DNA of 64,000 bases from the NCBI GenBank assembly GCA_029961685.1, contig JARWKL010000009.1, forward strand, positions 17,727,237 through 17,791,236, given 5' to 3'. The notes beneath the pieces were generated by a model. It saw only the letters and a program-made list of their open reading frames with translations. It ran no database searches and was not told the DNA's origin. Position 1 is the first letter of the stretch, and each line of letters opens with the position of its first letter. Of the stretch, positions 46,440 through 59,900 are shown piece by piece. A program made the position numbers and the translations under genes. This stretch comes from Aristolochia californica. Taxonomy: Eukaryota > Streptophyta > Magnoliopsida > Piperales > Aristolochiaceae.

Positions 46440-49400
46440 ATAACGTAAGTAAATAAAATTTATTCACACACCACAAATGAAGAAAAAAGTTTTCTCATCC
46501 AAGTTTGGGAAATTCCACTAGTTCAACAACTCCAATAGGCTGGAATTTGATAAGAAAGAGATTTTTCTACACATGCTTTAAAAAATGGATATGCATGCTT
46601 GAAACATGTTAAAGATGCAAATGACTTATGGATCCAAACCTTTCAAAAAGAATAAAAAACTTCTCATTAAATTCTCAAGTGAACGTGCTGTGGGATATTT
46701 AACCGAGTCAAACAAGCCATTATTTTGCCCATTAACAAAAAGCTGACCTAACGATCATTGCTGATTGTAAAATGATTTATCATGTATAACGGGCCACATT
46801 TTTTTAAGGAATGACTTTTGGGTTGGGATTCAACACTCAGATTAAATTCCCTCGCATCCCCTTTTCCCGACGATTGCAAAACCAGATATATAAAAATTAA
46901 AAAGAGGTTTAAATCCCTAAAAATTACATAAACTTTTTGGAATTATCTCTCTCTATAATTTTGCATTATGCATTTCCATTTTAGATGTATACTTTTTTCT
47001 TAAATCAAAACTTGAGTTTTCACTTTTCCCTTCATCTGGTAGACAAAACAGAGAATAGATGACAACGAAATGTGAATTTTAGACTTTGTGTCTGGAAAAA
47101 ATTTAAAGCAATAAAAAACGTAAGTAAGGAAAATTTATTCACACACCACATATGAACAAAAAAGTTTTGTCATCCAAGTTTGGGAAATTCCACTAGTTCA
47201 ATTATCCCAATAGATTGGAATTTGATAAGAAAGAGATTTTTCTAGACATGCTTTAAAAAATGGATATGCATGTTTGGAACATGTTAAAGATGCAAATGAC
47301 ATATGGATCCAAACCTTTTAAACAGAATAACAAACCGCTCAATCAATTCTCAAGTGAAAGTGCGGTGGGATATTTAACCGAGTCAAACAAGCCATTATTT
47401 TGCCCATTCACAAAAAGTTGACCTAACGATCATTGATGATTGTAAATTGATTTATCATGCGTAACGGGCTAAATTTTTGTAAGCAATGACTTTTGTGTTG
47501 CGATTCAACACTCAATTAAAATTCCCTCGCCTCCCCTTTTCCTGACGATTACAAAACCTGATATATAAAAACTAAAATGAGGTTTAAATCCTTAAAAATT
47601 AAACAAGCTTTTTGGAAATTTCTCTCTCCATATTTGTGCATTGTCCATTTCCATTTCAGATGTGTACATTTTTCTTAAATCAAAGCTTGAGTTTTCACTT
47701 TTCCTTCATCTCGTAGACAAAAAAGAGCATAGATGACAATGAAATGAGAATTTTAGACTTTGTATAAGGAGAAAATTTAAAGCAATAAATAACGTAAGTA
47801 AAGAAAATTTATTCACACACCACAAATGAACACAAAAGTTTTGTCATCCAAGTTTGGGAAATTCCACTAGTTCAACAACCTCAATAGATTGGAATTTGAT
47901 AAGAAAGAGATTTTCCTACACATGCTTTAAAAAATGGATATGCATGCTTGGAACATGTTCAAGATGCAAATGACCCATGGATCCAAACCTTTGAACAGAA
48001 TAACAAACTGCTCAATGAATTCTCAAGTGAAAGTGCGGTGGGATATTTAACCGAGTCAAACAAGCCATTATTTTGCGCATTTACAAAAAGCTGACCTAAC
48101 GATCATTGATGATTGTAAACTGATTTATCATGCGTAACGGGCCAAATTTTTGTAAGGAATGACTTTTGGGAAGGGATTCAACACTTAGTTAAAATTCCCT
48201 CGCCTCCCCTTTTCCCGACGATTGCAAAACCTCATATATAAAAACTATAAAGAGGTTTAAATCCCTAAAAATTACAGAAACTTTTTGGAAATATCTCTCT
48301 CCTTATTTGTGCATTGTGCATTTCCATTTTGGATGTGTACATTTTTCTTAAATCAAAACTTGAGTTTTTCCTTTTTCCTTCATCACGTAGACAAGAAAGA
48401 GAATAGATGACAACGAAATGAAAATTTTAGACTTTGTGTGTGGAGAAAATTTAAAGCAATAACTAACGTAAGTAAATAAAATTTATTCACACACAACAAA
48501 TGAAGAAAAATATTTTCTCATCCAAGTTTGGGAAATTCCACTAGTTCAACAACTCCAATAGGCTGGAATTTGATAAGAAAGAGATTTTTCTACACATGCT
48601 TTAAAAAATGGATATGCATGCTTGAAACATGTTAAAGATGCAAATGACTTATGGATCCAAACCTTTCAAAAAGAATAAAAAACTTCTCATTAAATTCTCA
48701 AGTGAACGTGCTGTGGGATATTTAACCGAGTCAAACAAGCCATTATTTTGCCCATTAACAAAAAGCTGACCTAACGATCATTGCTGATTGTAAAATGATT
48801 TATCATGTATAACGGGCCACATTTTTTTAAGGAATGACTTTTGGGTTGGGATTCAACACTCAGATTAAATTCCCTCGCATCCCCTTTTCCCGACGATTGC
48901 AAAACCAGATATATAAAAATTAAAAAGAGGTTTAAATCCCTAAAAATTACATAAACTTTTTGGAATTATCTCTCTCTATAATTTTGCATTATGCATTTCC
49001 ATTTTAGATGTATACTTTTTTCTTAAATCAAAACTTGAGTTTTCACTTTTCCCTTCATCTGGTAGACAAAACAGAGAATAGATGACAACGAAATGTGAAT
49101 TTTAGACTTTGTGTCTGGAAAAAATTTAAAGCAATAAAAAACGTAAGTAAGGAAAATTTATTCACACACCACATATGAACAAAAAAGTTTTGTCATCCAA
49201 GTTTGGGAAATTCCACTAGATCAATTATCCCAATAGATTGGAATTTGATAAGAAAGAGATTTTTCTACACATGCTTTAAAAAATGGATATGCATGCTTGG
49301 AACATGTTAAAGATGCAAATGACATATGGATCCAAACCTTTTAAACAGAATAACAAACCGCTCAATCAATTCTCAAGTGAAAGTGCGGTGGGATATTTAA

Positions 49401-52400
49401 CCGAGTCAAACAAGCCATTATTTTGCCCATTCACAAAAAGTTGACCTAACGATCATTTATGATTGTAAATTGATTTATCATGCGTAACGGGCTAAATTTT
49501 TGTAAGCAATGACTTTTGTGTTGCGATTCAACACTCAGTTAAAATTCCCTCGCCTCCCCTTTTCCCGACGATTACAAAACCTGATATATAAAAACTAAAT
49601 TGAGGTTTAAATCCTTAAAAATTAAACCAACTTTTTGGAAATTTCTCTCTCCATATTTGTGCATTGTCCATTTCCATTTCAGATGTGTGCATTTTTCTTA
49701 AATCAAAGCTTGAGTTTTCACTTTTCCTTCATCTCGTAGACAAAAAAGAGCATAGATGACAATGAAATGAGAATTTTAGACTTTGTATAAGGAGAAAATT
49801 TAAAGCAATAAATAACGTAAGTAAAGAAAATTTATTCACACACCACAAATGAACACAAAAGTTTTGTCATCCAAGTTTGGGAAATTCCACTAGTTCAACA
49901 ACCTCAATAGATTGGAATTTGATAAGAAAGAGATTTTCCTACACATGCTTTAAAAAATGGATATGCATGCTTGGAACATGTTCAAGATGCAAATGACCCA
50001 TGGATCCAAACCTTTGAACAGAATAACAAACTGCTCAATGAATTCTCAAGTGAAAGTGCGGTGGGATATTTAACCGAGTCAAACAAGCCATTATTTTGCG
50101 CATTTACAAAAAGCCGACCTAACGATCATTGATGATTGTAAACTGATTTATCATGCGTAACGGGCCAAATTTTTGTAAGGAATGACTTTTGGGATGGGAT
50201 TCAACACTTAGTTGAAATTCCCTCGCCTCCCCTTTTCCCGACGATTGCAAAACCTCATATATAAAAACTATAAAGAGGTTTAAATCCCTAAAAATTACAG
50301 AAACTTTTTGGAAATATCTCTCTCCTTATTTGTGCATTGTGCATTTCCATTTTGGATGTGTACATTTTTCTTAAATCAAAACTTGAGTTTTTCCTTTTTC
50401 CTTCATCACGTAGACAAGAAAGAGAATAGATGACAACGAAATGAAAATTTTAGACTTTGTGTGTGGAGAAAATTTAAAGCAATAACTAACGTAAGTAAAT
50501 AAAATTTATTCACACACAACAAATGAAGAAAAATGTTTTCTCATCCAAGTTTGGGAAATTCCACTAGTTCAACAACTCCAATAGGCTGGAATTTGATAAG
50601 AAAGAGATTTTTCTACACATGCTTTAAAAAATGGATATGCATGCTTGAAACATGTTAAAGATGCAAATGACTTATGGATCCAAACCTTTCAAAAAGAATA
50701 AAAAACTTCTCATTAAATTCTCAAGTGAACGTGTTGTGGGATATTTAACCGAGTCAAACAAGCCATTATTTTGCCCATTAACAAAAAGCTGACTTAACGA
50801 TCATTGCTGATTGTAAAATGATTTATCATGTATAACGGGCCACATTTTTTTAAGGAATGACTTTTGGGTTGGGATTCAACACTCAGATTAAATTCCCTCG
50901 CATCCCCTTTTCCCGACGATTGCAAAACCAGATATATAAAAATTAAAAAGAGGTTTAAATCCCTAAAAATTACATAAACTTTTTGGAATTATCTCTCTCT
51001 ATAATTTTGCATTATGCGTTTCCATTTTAGATGTATACTTTTTTCTTAAATCAAAACTTGAGTTTTCACTTTTCCCTTCATCTGGTAGACAAAACAGAGA
51101 ATAGATGACAACGAAATGTGAATTTTAGACTTTGTGTCTGGAAAAAATTTAAAGCAATAAAAAACGTAAGTAAGGAAAATTTATTCACACACCACATATG
51201 AACAAAAAAGTTTTGTCATCCAAGTTTGGGAAATTCCACTAGATCAATTATCCCAATAGATTGGAATTTGATAAGAAAGAGATTTTTCTACACATGCTTT
51301 AAAAAATGGATATGCATGCTTGGAACATGTTAAAGATGCAAATGACATATGGATCCAAACCTTTTAAACAGAATAACAAACCGCTCAATCAATTCTCAAG
51401 TGAAAGTGCGGTGGGATATTTAACCGAGTCAAACAAGCCATTATTTTGCCCATTCACAAAAAGTTGACCTAACGATCATTTATGATTGTAAACTGATTTA
51501 TCATGCGTAACGGGCTAAATTTTTGTAAGCAATGACTTTTGTGTTGCGATTCAACACTCAGTTAAAATTCCCTCACCTCCCCTTTTCCCGACGATTACAA
51601 AACCTGATATATAAAAACTAAAATGAGGTTTAAATCCTTAAAAATTAAACAAACTTTTTGGAAATTTCACTCTCCATATTTGTGCATTGTCCATTTCCAT
51701 TTCAGATGTGTACATTTTTCTTAAATCAAAGCTTGAGTTTTCACTTTTCCTTCATCTCGTAGACAAAAAAGAGCATAGATGACAATGAAATGAGAATTTT
51801 AGACTTTGTATAAGGAGAAAATTTAAAGCAATAAATAACGTAAGTAAAGAAAATTTATTCACACACCACAAATGAACACAAAAGTTTTGTCATCCAAGTT
51901 TGGGAAATTCCACTAGTTCAACAACCTCAATAGATTGGAATTTGATAAGAAAGAGATTTTCCTACACATGCTTTAAAAAATGGATATGCATGCTTGGAAC
52001 ATGTTCAAGATGCAAATGACCCATGGATCCAAACCTTTGAACAGAATAACAAACTGCTCAATGAATTCTGAAGTGAAAGTACGGTGGGATATTTAACCGA
52101 GTCAAACAAGCCATTATTTTGCGCATTTACAAAAAGCTGACCTAACGATCATTGATGATTGTAAACTGATTTATCATGCGTAACGGGCCAAATTTTTGTA
52201 AGGAATGACTTTTGGGATGGGATTCAACACTTAGTTAAAATTCCCTCGCCTCCCCTTTTCCTGACGATTGCAAAACCTCATATATAAAAACTATAAAGAG
52301 GTTTAAATCCCTAAAAATTACAGAAACTTTTTGGAAATATCTCTCTCCTTATTTGTGCATTGTGCATTTCCATTTTGGATGTGTACATTTTTCTTAAATC

Positions 52401-52500
52401 AAAACTTGAGTTTTTCCTTTTTCCTTCATCATTTAGACAAGAAAGAGAATAGATGACAACGAAATGAAAATTTTAGACTTTGTGTGTGGAGAAAATTTAA
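46440..52500. repeat. Higher-order repeat: three near-identical copies of a 2023-bp B-A-A trimer
   Basis: The variant ATTATCCCAA at 47201 returns at 49224 and 51247, exactly 2023 bp each time. Linked variants in the same copies include CTGCTCAATGAATTC in the third monomer, GGGCTAAATTTTTG, TCATTGCTGATTG and ACATATGGATCC. The copies differ at only scattered bases, far fewer than separate monomers within a copy. This is the most homogeneous part of the window and the likely site of the latest amplification. Confidence 0.88.
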
Positions 52501-52918
52501 AGCAATAACAAACGTAAGTAAAGAAAATTTATTCACACACAACAAATGAAGAAAATTTTTTTCTCATCCAAGTTTGGGAAATTCCACTAGTTCAACAACC
52601 CCAATAGGTTGGAATTTGATAAGAAAGAGATTTTTCTACACATGCTTTAAAAAATGGATATGCATGCTTGAAACATGTTAACGATGCAAATGACCTATGG
52701 ATCCAAACCTTTCAAAAAGAATAAAAAACTTCTCATTAAATTCTCAAGTGAACGTGATGTGGGATATTTAACCGAGTCAAACAAGCCATTATTTTGCCCA
52801 TTAACAAAAAGCTGACCTACCGATCATTGATGATTGTAAACTGATTTATCATGCATAACAGGCCACATTTTTTTAAGGAATGACTTTTGGGTTGGGATTC
52901 AACACTCAGATTAAATTC

Positions 52919-55900
52919 CCTCGCATCCCCTTTTCCCGACGATTGCAAAACCAGATATATAAAAATTAAAAAGAGGTTTAAATCCAAAAAATTACATAAA
53001 CTTTTTGGAATTATCTCTCTCTATAATTTTGCATTGTGCATTTCCATTTTAGATGTATACTTTTTTCTTAAATCAAAACTTGAGCTTTCACTTTTTCCTT
53101 CATCAGGTAGACAAAACAGAGAATAGATGACAACGAAATGAAAATTTTAGACTTTGTGTCTAGAAAAAATTTAAAGCAATAAAAAACGTAAGTAAGGAAA
53201 ATTTATTCACACACCACATATGAAAAAAAAAGTTTTGTCATCCAAGTTTGGGAAAATCCACTAGTTCAACTATCCCAATAGATTGGAATTTGATAAGAAA
53301 GAGATTTTTCTACACATGCTTTAAAAAATGGATATGCATGCTTGGAACATGTTAAAGATGCAAATGACCTATGGATCCAAACCTTTTAAACAGAATAACA
53401 AACCGCTCAATGAATTCTCCAGTGAAAGTGCGGTGGGATATTTAATCGAGTCAAACAAGCCATTATTTTGCCCATTCACTAAAAGCTGACCTAACGATCA
53501 TTAATGATTGTAAACTGATTTATCATGCGTAACGGGCCAAATTTTTGTAAGCAATGACTTTTGGTTTGCGATTCAACACAGTTAAAATTCCCTCGCCTCC
53601 CCTTTTCCTGACGATTGCAAAACCTGATATATAAAACATAAAAAGTGGTTTTAATCCTTAAAAATTAATCAAACTTTTTGGAAATTTCTCTCTCCATATT
53701 TGTGCATTGTCCATTTCCATTTCAGATGTGTACATTTTTCTTAAATCAAAACTTGATTTTTCACTTTTCCTTCATCTCGTAGACAAAAAAGAGCATAGAT
53801 GACAACGAAATGAGAATTTTAGACTTTGTATAAGGAGAAAATTTAAAGCAATAAATAACGTAAGTAAAGAAAATTTATTCACACACCACAAATGAACACA
53901 AAAGTTTTGTCATCCATGTTTGGGAAATTCCACTAGTTCAACAACCTCAATAGATTGGAATTTGATAAGAAAGAGATTTTCCTACACAAGCTTTAAAAAA
54001 AGGATATGCAACTTTGGAACATGTTAAAGATGCAAATGACCCATGGATCAAAACCTTTTAAACAGAATAACAAACCGCTTAATGAATTCTCAAGTGAAAG
54101 TGCGGTGGGATATTTAACCGAGTCAAACAAGCCATTATTTTGCCCATTAACAAAAAGCTGAGCTAACGATCATTGATGGTTGTAAACTGATTTATCATGC
54201 GTAACGGGCCACATTTTTTTAAGGAATGACTTTTTGGTTGGGATTCAACACTCAGTTAAAATTCCCTCGCCTCCCCTTTTCCCGACGATTGCAAAACCTC
54301 ATATATAAAAACGAAAAAGAGGTTTAAATCCCTAAAAATTATAGAAACTATTTGGAAATATCTCTCTCCATATTTGTGAATTGTGCATTTCCATTTCAGA
54401 TGTGTACATTTTTCTTAAATCAAAACTTGAGTTTTCACTTTTTCCTTCATCTCGTAGACAAAAAAGAGAATAGATGACAACGAATTGAAAATTTTAGACT
54501 TTGTGTAAGGAGAAAATTTAAAGAAATAAAAAACGTAAGTAATGAAAATTTATTAACACACCACATATGAAAACAAAAATTTTGTCATCCAATTTTGGGA
54601 AATTCCACTAGTTCAACAAACCCAATAGATTGGAATTTGATAAGAAAGAGATTTTTCTACACATGCTTTAAAAAATGGATATGAATGTTTGGAACATGTT
54701 CAAGATGCAAATGACCTATGGATCCAAACCTTTCAAAAACAATAAAAAATTTCTCTTTAAATTCTCAAGTGAACGTGCGGTGGGATATTTAACCGAGTCA
54801 AACAAGCCATTATTTTGCCCATTAACAAAAATCAGACCTAACGATCATTGATGATTGTAAACTGATTTATCATGCGTAACGGGCCAAATTTTTGTAAGGA
54901 ATGACTTTTGGGTTGGGATTCAACACTCAGTTAAAATTCCCTCGCATCCCCTTTTCCCGACGATTGCAAAACCAGATATATAAAAATTAAAAAGAGGTTT
55001 AAATCCAAAAAATTACATAAACTTTTTGGAATTATCTCTCTCTATAATTTTGCATTGTGCATTTCCATTTTAGATGTATACTTTTTTCTTAAATCAAAAC
55101 TTGAGCTTTCACTTTTTCCTTCATCAGGTAGACAAAACAGAGAATAGATGACAACGAAATGAAAATTTTAGACTTTGTGTCTAGAAAAAATTTAAAGCAA
55201 TAAAAAACGTAAGTAAGGAAAATTTATTCACACACCACATATGAAAAAAAAAGTTTTGTCATCCAAGTTTGGGAAAATCCACTAGTTCAACTATCCCAAT
55301 AGATTGGAATTTGATAAGAAAGAGATTTTTCTACGCATGCTTTAAAAAATGGATATGCATGCTTGGAACATGTTAAAGATGCAAATGACCTATGGATCCA
55401 AACCTTTTAAACAGAATAACAAACCGCTCAATGAATTCTCCAGTGAAAGTGCGGTGGGATATTTAATCGAGTCAAACAAGCCATTATTTTGCCCATTCAC
55501 TAAAAGCTGACCTAACGATCATTATTGATTGTAAACTGATTTATCATGCGTAACGGGCCAAATTTTTGTAAGCAATGACTTTTGGTTTGCGATTCAACAC
55601 TTAGTTAAAATTCCCTCGCCTCCCCTTTTCCTGACGATTGCAAAACCTGATATATAAAACATAAAAAGTGGTTTTAATCCTTAAAAATTAATCAAACTTT
55701 TTGGAAATTTCTCTCTCCATATTTGTGCATTGTCCATTTCCATTTCAGATGTGTACATTTTTCTTAAATCAAAACTTGATTTTTCACTTTTCCTTCATCT
55801 CGTAGACAAAAAAGAGCATAGATGACAACGAAATGAGAATTTTAGACTTTGTATAAGGAGAAAATTTAAAGCAATAAATAACGTAAGTAAAGAAAATTTA

Positions 55901-56955
55901 TTCACACACCACAAATGAACACAAAAGTTTTGTCATCCATGTTTGGGAAATTCCACTAGTTCAACAACCTCAATAGATTGGAATTTGATAAGAAAGAGAT
56001 TTTCCTACACAAGCTTTAAAAAAAGGATATGCAACTTTGGAACATGTTAAAGATGCAAATGACCCATGGATCAAAACCTTTTAAACAGAATAACAAACCG
56101 CTTAATGAATTCTCAAGTGAAAGTGCGGTGGGATATTTAACCGAGTCAAACAAGCCATTATTTTGCCCATTAACAAAAAGCTGAGCTAACGATCATTGAT
56201 GGTTGTAAACTGATTTATCATGCGTAACGGGCCACATTTTTTTAAGGAATGACTTTTTGGTTGGGATTCAACACTCAGTTAAAATTCCCTCGCCTCCCCT
56301 TTTCCCGACGATTGCAAAACCTCATATATAAAAACGAAAAAGAGGTTTAAATCCCTAAAAATTATAGAAACTATTTGGAAATATCTCTCTCCATATTTGT
56401 GAATTGTGCATTTCCATTTCAGATGTGTACATTTTTCTTAAATCAAAACTTGAGTTTTCACTTTTTCCTTCATCTTGTAGACAAAAAAGAGAATAGATGA
56501 CAACGAATTGAAAATTTTAGACTTTGTGTAAGGAGAAAATTTAAAGAAATAAAAAACGTAAGTAATGAAAATTTATTAACACACCACATATGAAAACAAA
56601 AATTTTGTCATCCAATTTTGGGAAATTCCACTAGTTCAACAAACCCAATAGATTGGAATTTGATAAGAAAGAGATTTTTCTACACATGCTTTAAAAAATG
56701 GATATGAATGTTTGGAACATGTTCAAGATGCAAATGACCTATGGATCCAAACCTTTCAAAAACAATAAAAAAATTTCTCTTTAAATTCTCAAGTGAACGT
56801 GCGGTGGGATATTTAACCGAGTCAAACAAGCCATTATTTTGCCCATTAACAAAAATCAGACCTAACGATCATTGATGATTGTAAAATGATTTATCATGCG
56901 TAACGGGCCAAATTTTTGTAAGGAATGACTTTTGGGTTGGGATTCAACACTCAGT
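52919..56955. repeat. Higher-order repeat: two near-identical copies of a ~2021-bp trimer
   Basis: Copy one is about 52919-54938 and copy two about 54940-56955. The variant CTATCCCAATAG at 53270 recurs at 55291. Other shared private variants are GAGCTTTCACTTTTTCC, GTGTCTAGAAAAAATT, GGGAAAATCCACTAG, AATTCTCCAGTG and TTTAATCGAGTC. It follows directly on the 2023-bp block but uses different variants, so it is a separate duplication event. Confidence 0.85.
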
Positions 56956-59900
56956 TAAATTTCCCTCGCCTCCCCTTTTCCTGACAATTGCAAAACCTGA
57001 TATATAAAAATTAAAAAGAGGTTTAAATCCCTAAAAATTACATAAACTTTTTGGAATTATCTCTCTCTATAATTTTGCATTATGCATTTCCATTTTAGAT
57101 GTATACTTTTTTCTTAAATCATAACTTGATTTTTCACTTTTCCCTTCATCTGGTAGACAAAACAGAGAATAGATGACAACGAAATGAAAATTTTAGACTT
57201 TGGGTCTGGAAAAAATTTAAAGCAATAAAAAACATAAGTAAGGAAAATTTATTCACACACCACATATGAACAAAAAAGTTTTGTCATCCAAGTTTGGGAA
57301 ATTCCACTAGTTCAACTATCCTAATAGATTGGAATTTGATAAGAAAGAGATTTTTCTACACATGCTTTAAAAAATGGATATGCATGCTTGGGACATGTTA
57401 AAGATGCAAATGACCTATGGATCCAAACCTTTTAAACAGAATAACAAACCGCTCAATGAATTCTCAAGTGAAAGTGCGGTGGGATATTTAACCGAGTCAA
57501 ACAAGCAATTATTTTGCCCATTTACAAAAAGCTGACCTAACGATCATTGATAATTGTAAACTGATTTATCATGCGTAACGGGCCATATTTTTGTAAGGAA
57601 TGAGTTTTGGGTTGGGATTCAACACTCAGTTAAAATTCCCTCGCCTCCCCTTTTCCCGACGATTGCAAAACCTGATATAGATAAACTAAAAAGAGGTTTA
57701 AATCCTTAAAAATTACAGAAACTTTTTGGAAATATCTCTCTCCTCATTTGTGCATTGTGCATTTCCATTTTAGATGTGTACATTTTTCTTAAATCAAAAC
57801 TTGAGTTTTTACTTTTTCCTTCATCTCGTAGACAAGAAAGAGAATAGATGACAACGAAATGAAAATTTTAGACTTTGTGTATGGAGAAAATTTAAAGCAA
57901 TAACAAACGTAAGTAAAGAAAATTTATTCACACACTACAAATGAAGAAAAAAGTTTTCTCATCCAAGGTTGGGAAATTCCACTAGTTCAACAACCCCAAT
58001 AGGTTGGATTTGATAAGAAAGAGATTTTTCTACACATGCTTTAAAAAATGGATATGCATGCTTGGAACATGTTAAAGATGAAAATGACCTATGGATCCAA
58101 ACCTTTTAAACTGAATAACAAACCGCTCAATGAATTCTTCAGTGAAAGTGCGGTGGGATATTTAACCGAGTCAAACAAGCCATTATTTTGCCCATTCACA
58201 AAAAGCTGACCTAACGATCATTGATGATTGTAAACTGATTTATCATGCGTAACGGGCCAAATTTTTGTAAGCAATGACTTTTGGGTTGCGATTCAACTCT
58301 CAGTTAAAATTCCCTCGCCTCCCCTTTTCTCGACGATTACAAAACCTGATATATAAAAAATAAAAAGAGGTTTAAATCCTTAAAAATTAAACAAACTTTT
58401 TGGAAATTTCTCTTTCCATATTTGTGCATTGTCCATTTCCATTTCAGATGTGTACATTTTTCTTAAATCAAAACTTGAGTTTTCACTTTTCCTTCATCTC
58501 GTAGACAAAAAAGAGAATAGATGATAATGAATTGAAAATTTTAGACTTTGTGTTAGGATAAAATTTAAAGCAATAACAAACGTAAGTAAAGAAAATTTAT
58601 TCACACACCACAAATGAAGAAAAAAGTTTTCTCATCCAAGTTTGGGAAATTCCACTAGTTCAACAACCCGAATAGGTTGGAATTTGCTAAGAAAGAGATT
58701 TTTCTACACATGCTTTAAAAAATGGATATGCATGCTTGAAACATGTTAAAGATGCAAATGACCTATGGATCCAAACCTTTCAAAAAGAATAAAAAACTTC
58801 TCATTAAATTCTCAAGTGAACATACGGTGGGATATTTAGCCGAGGCAAACAAGCCATTATTTTGCCCATTAACAAAATGCTGAGCTAACGATCATTGATG
58901 GTTGTAAACTGATTTATCATGCGTAACGGGCCAAATTTTTGTAAGCAATGACTTTTGGGTTGCGATTCAACACTCAGTTAAAATTCCCTCGCCTCCCCTT
59001 TTCCCGACGATTGCAAAACCTCATATATAAAAACTATAAAGAGGTTTAAATCCCTAAAAATTACAGAAACTTTTTGGAAATATCTCTCTCCTTATTTGTG
59101 CATTGTGCATTTCCATTTTAGATGTGTACATTTTTCTTAAATCAAAACTTGAGTTTTTACTTTTTCCTTTGCAACGTAGACAAGAAAGAGAATAGATGAC
59201 AACGAAATGAAAATTTTAGACTTTGTGTATGGAGAAAATTTAAAGCAATAACAAACGTAAGTAAAGAAAATTTATTCACACACCACAAATGAACACAAAA
59301 GTTTTGTCATCCAAGTTTGGGAAATTCCACTAGTTCAACAACCTCAATAGATTGGAATTTGATAAGAAAGAGATTTTCCTACACATGCTTTAAAAAAAGG
59401 ATATGCAAACTTGGAACATGTTAAAGATGCAAATGACCCATGGATCCAAACCTTTTAAATAGAATAACAAACCGCTCAATGAATTCTCAAGTGAAAGTGC
59501 AGTGGGATATTTAACCGAGTCAAACAAGCCATTATTTTGCCCATTTTACAAAAAGCTGACCTAACGATCATTGATGATTGTAAAGTGATTTATCATGCGT
59601 AACGGGCCAAATTTGTGTAAGGAATGACTTTTGGGTTGGGATTCAACACTCAGTTAAAATTCCCTCGCCTCCCCTTTTCCCGACGATTGCAAAACCTGAT
59701 ATATAAAAACTAAAAAGAGGTTTAAATCCCTAAAAATTAAACAAAATTTTTGGAAATATCTCTCTCCATATTTGTGCATTGTGCATTTTCATTTCAGATG
59801 TGTACATTTTTCTTAAATCATAACTTGAGTTTTCACTTTTTGCTTCATCTCGTAGACAAAAAAGAGAATAGATGATAACGAATTGAAAATTTTAGACTTT

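Noticed and set aside
24528..53126. Isolated 60-80-codon frames within the satellite
   Set aside because: They arise from single-base changes in one monomer and are broken in neighbouring copies, so they are not genes.
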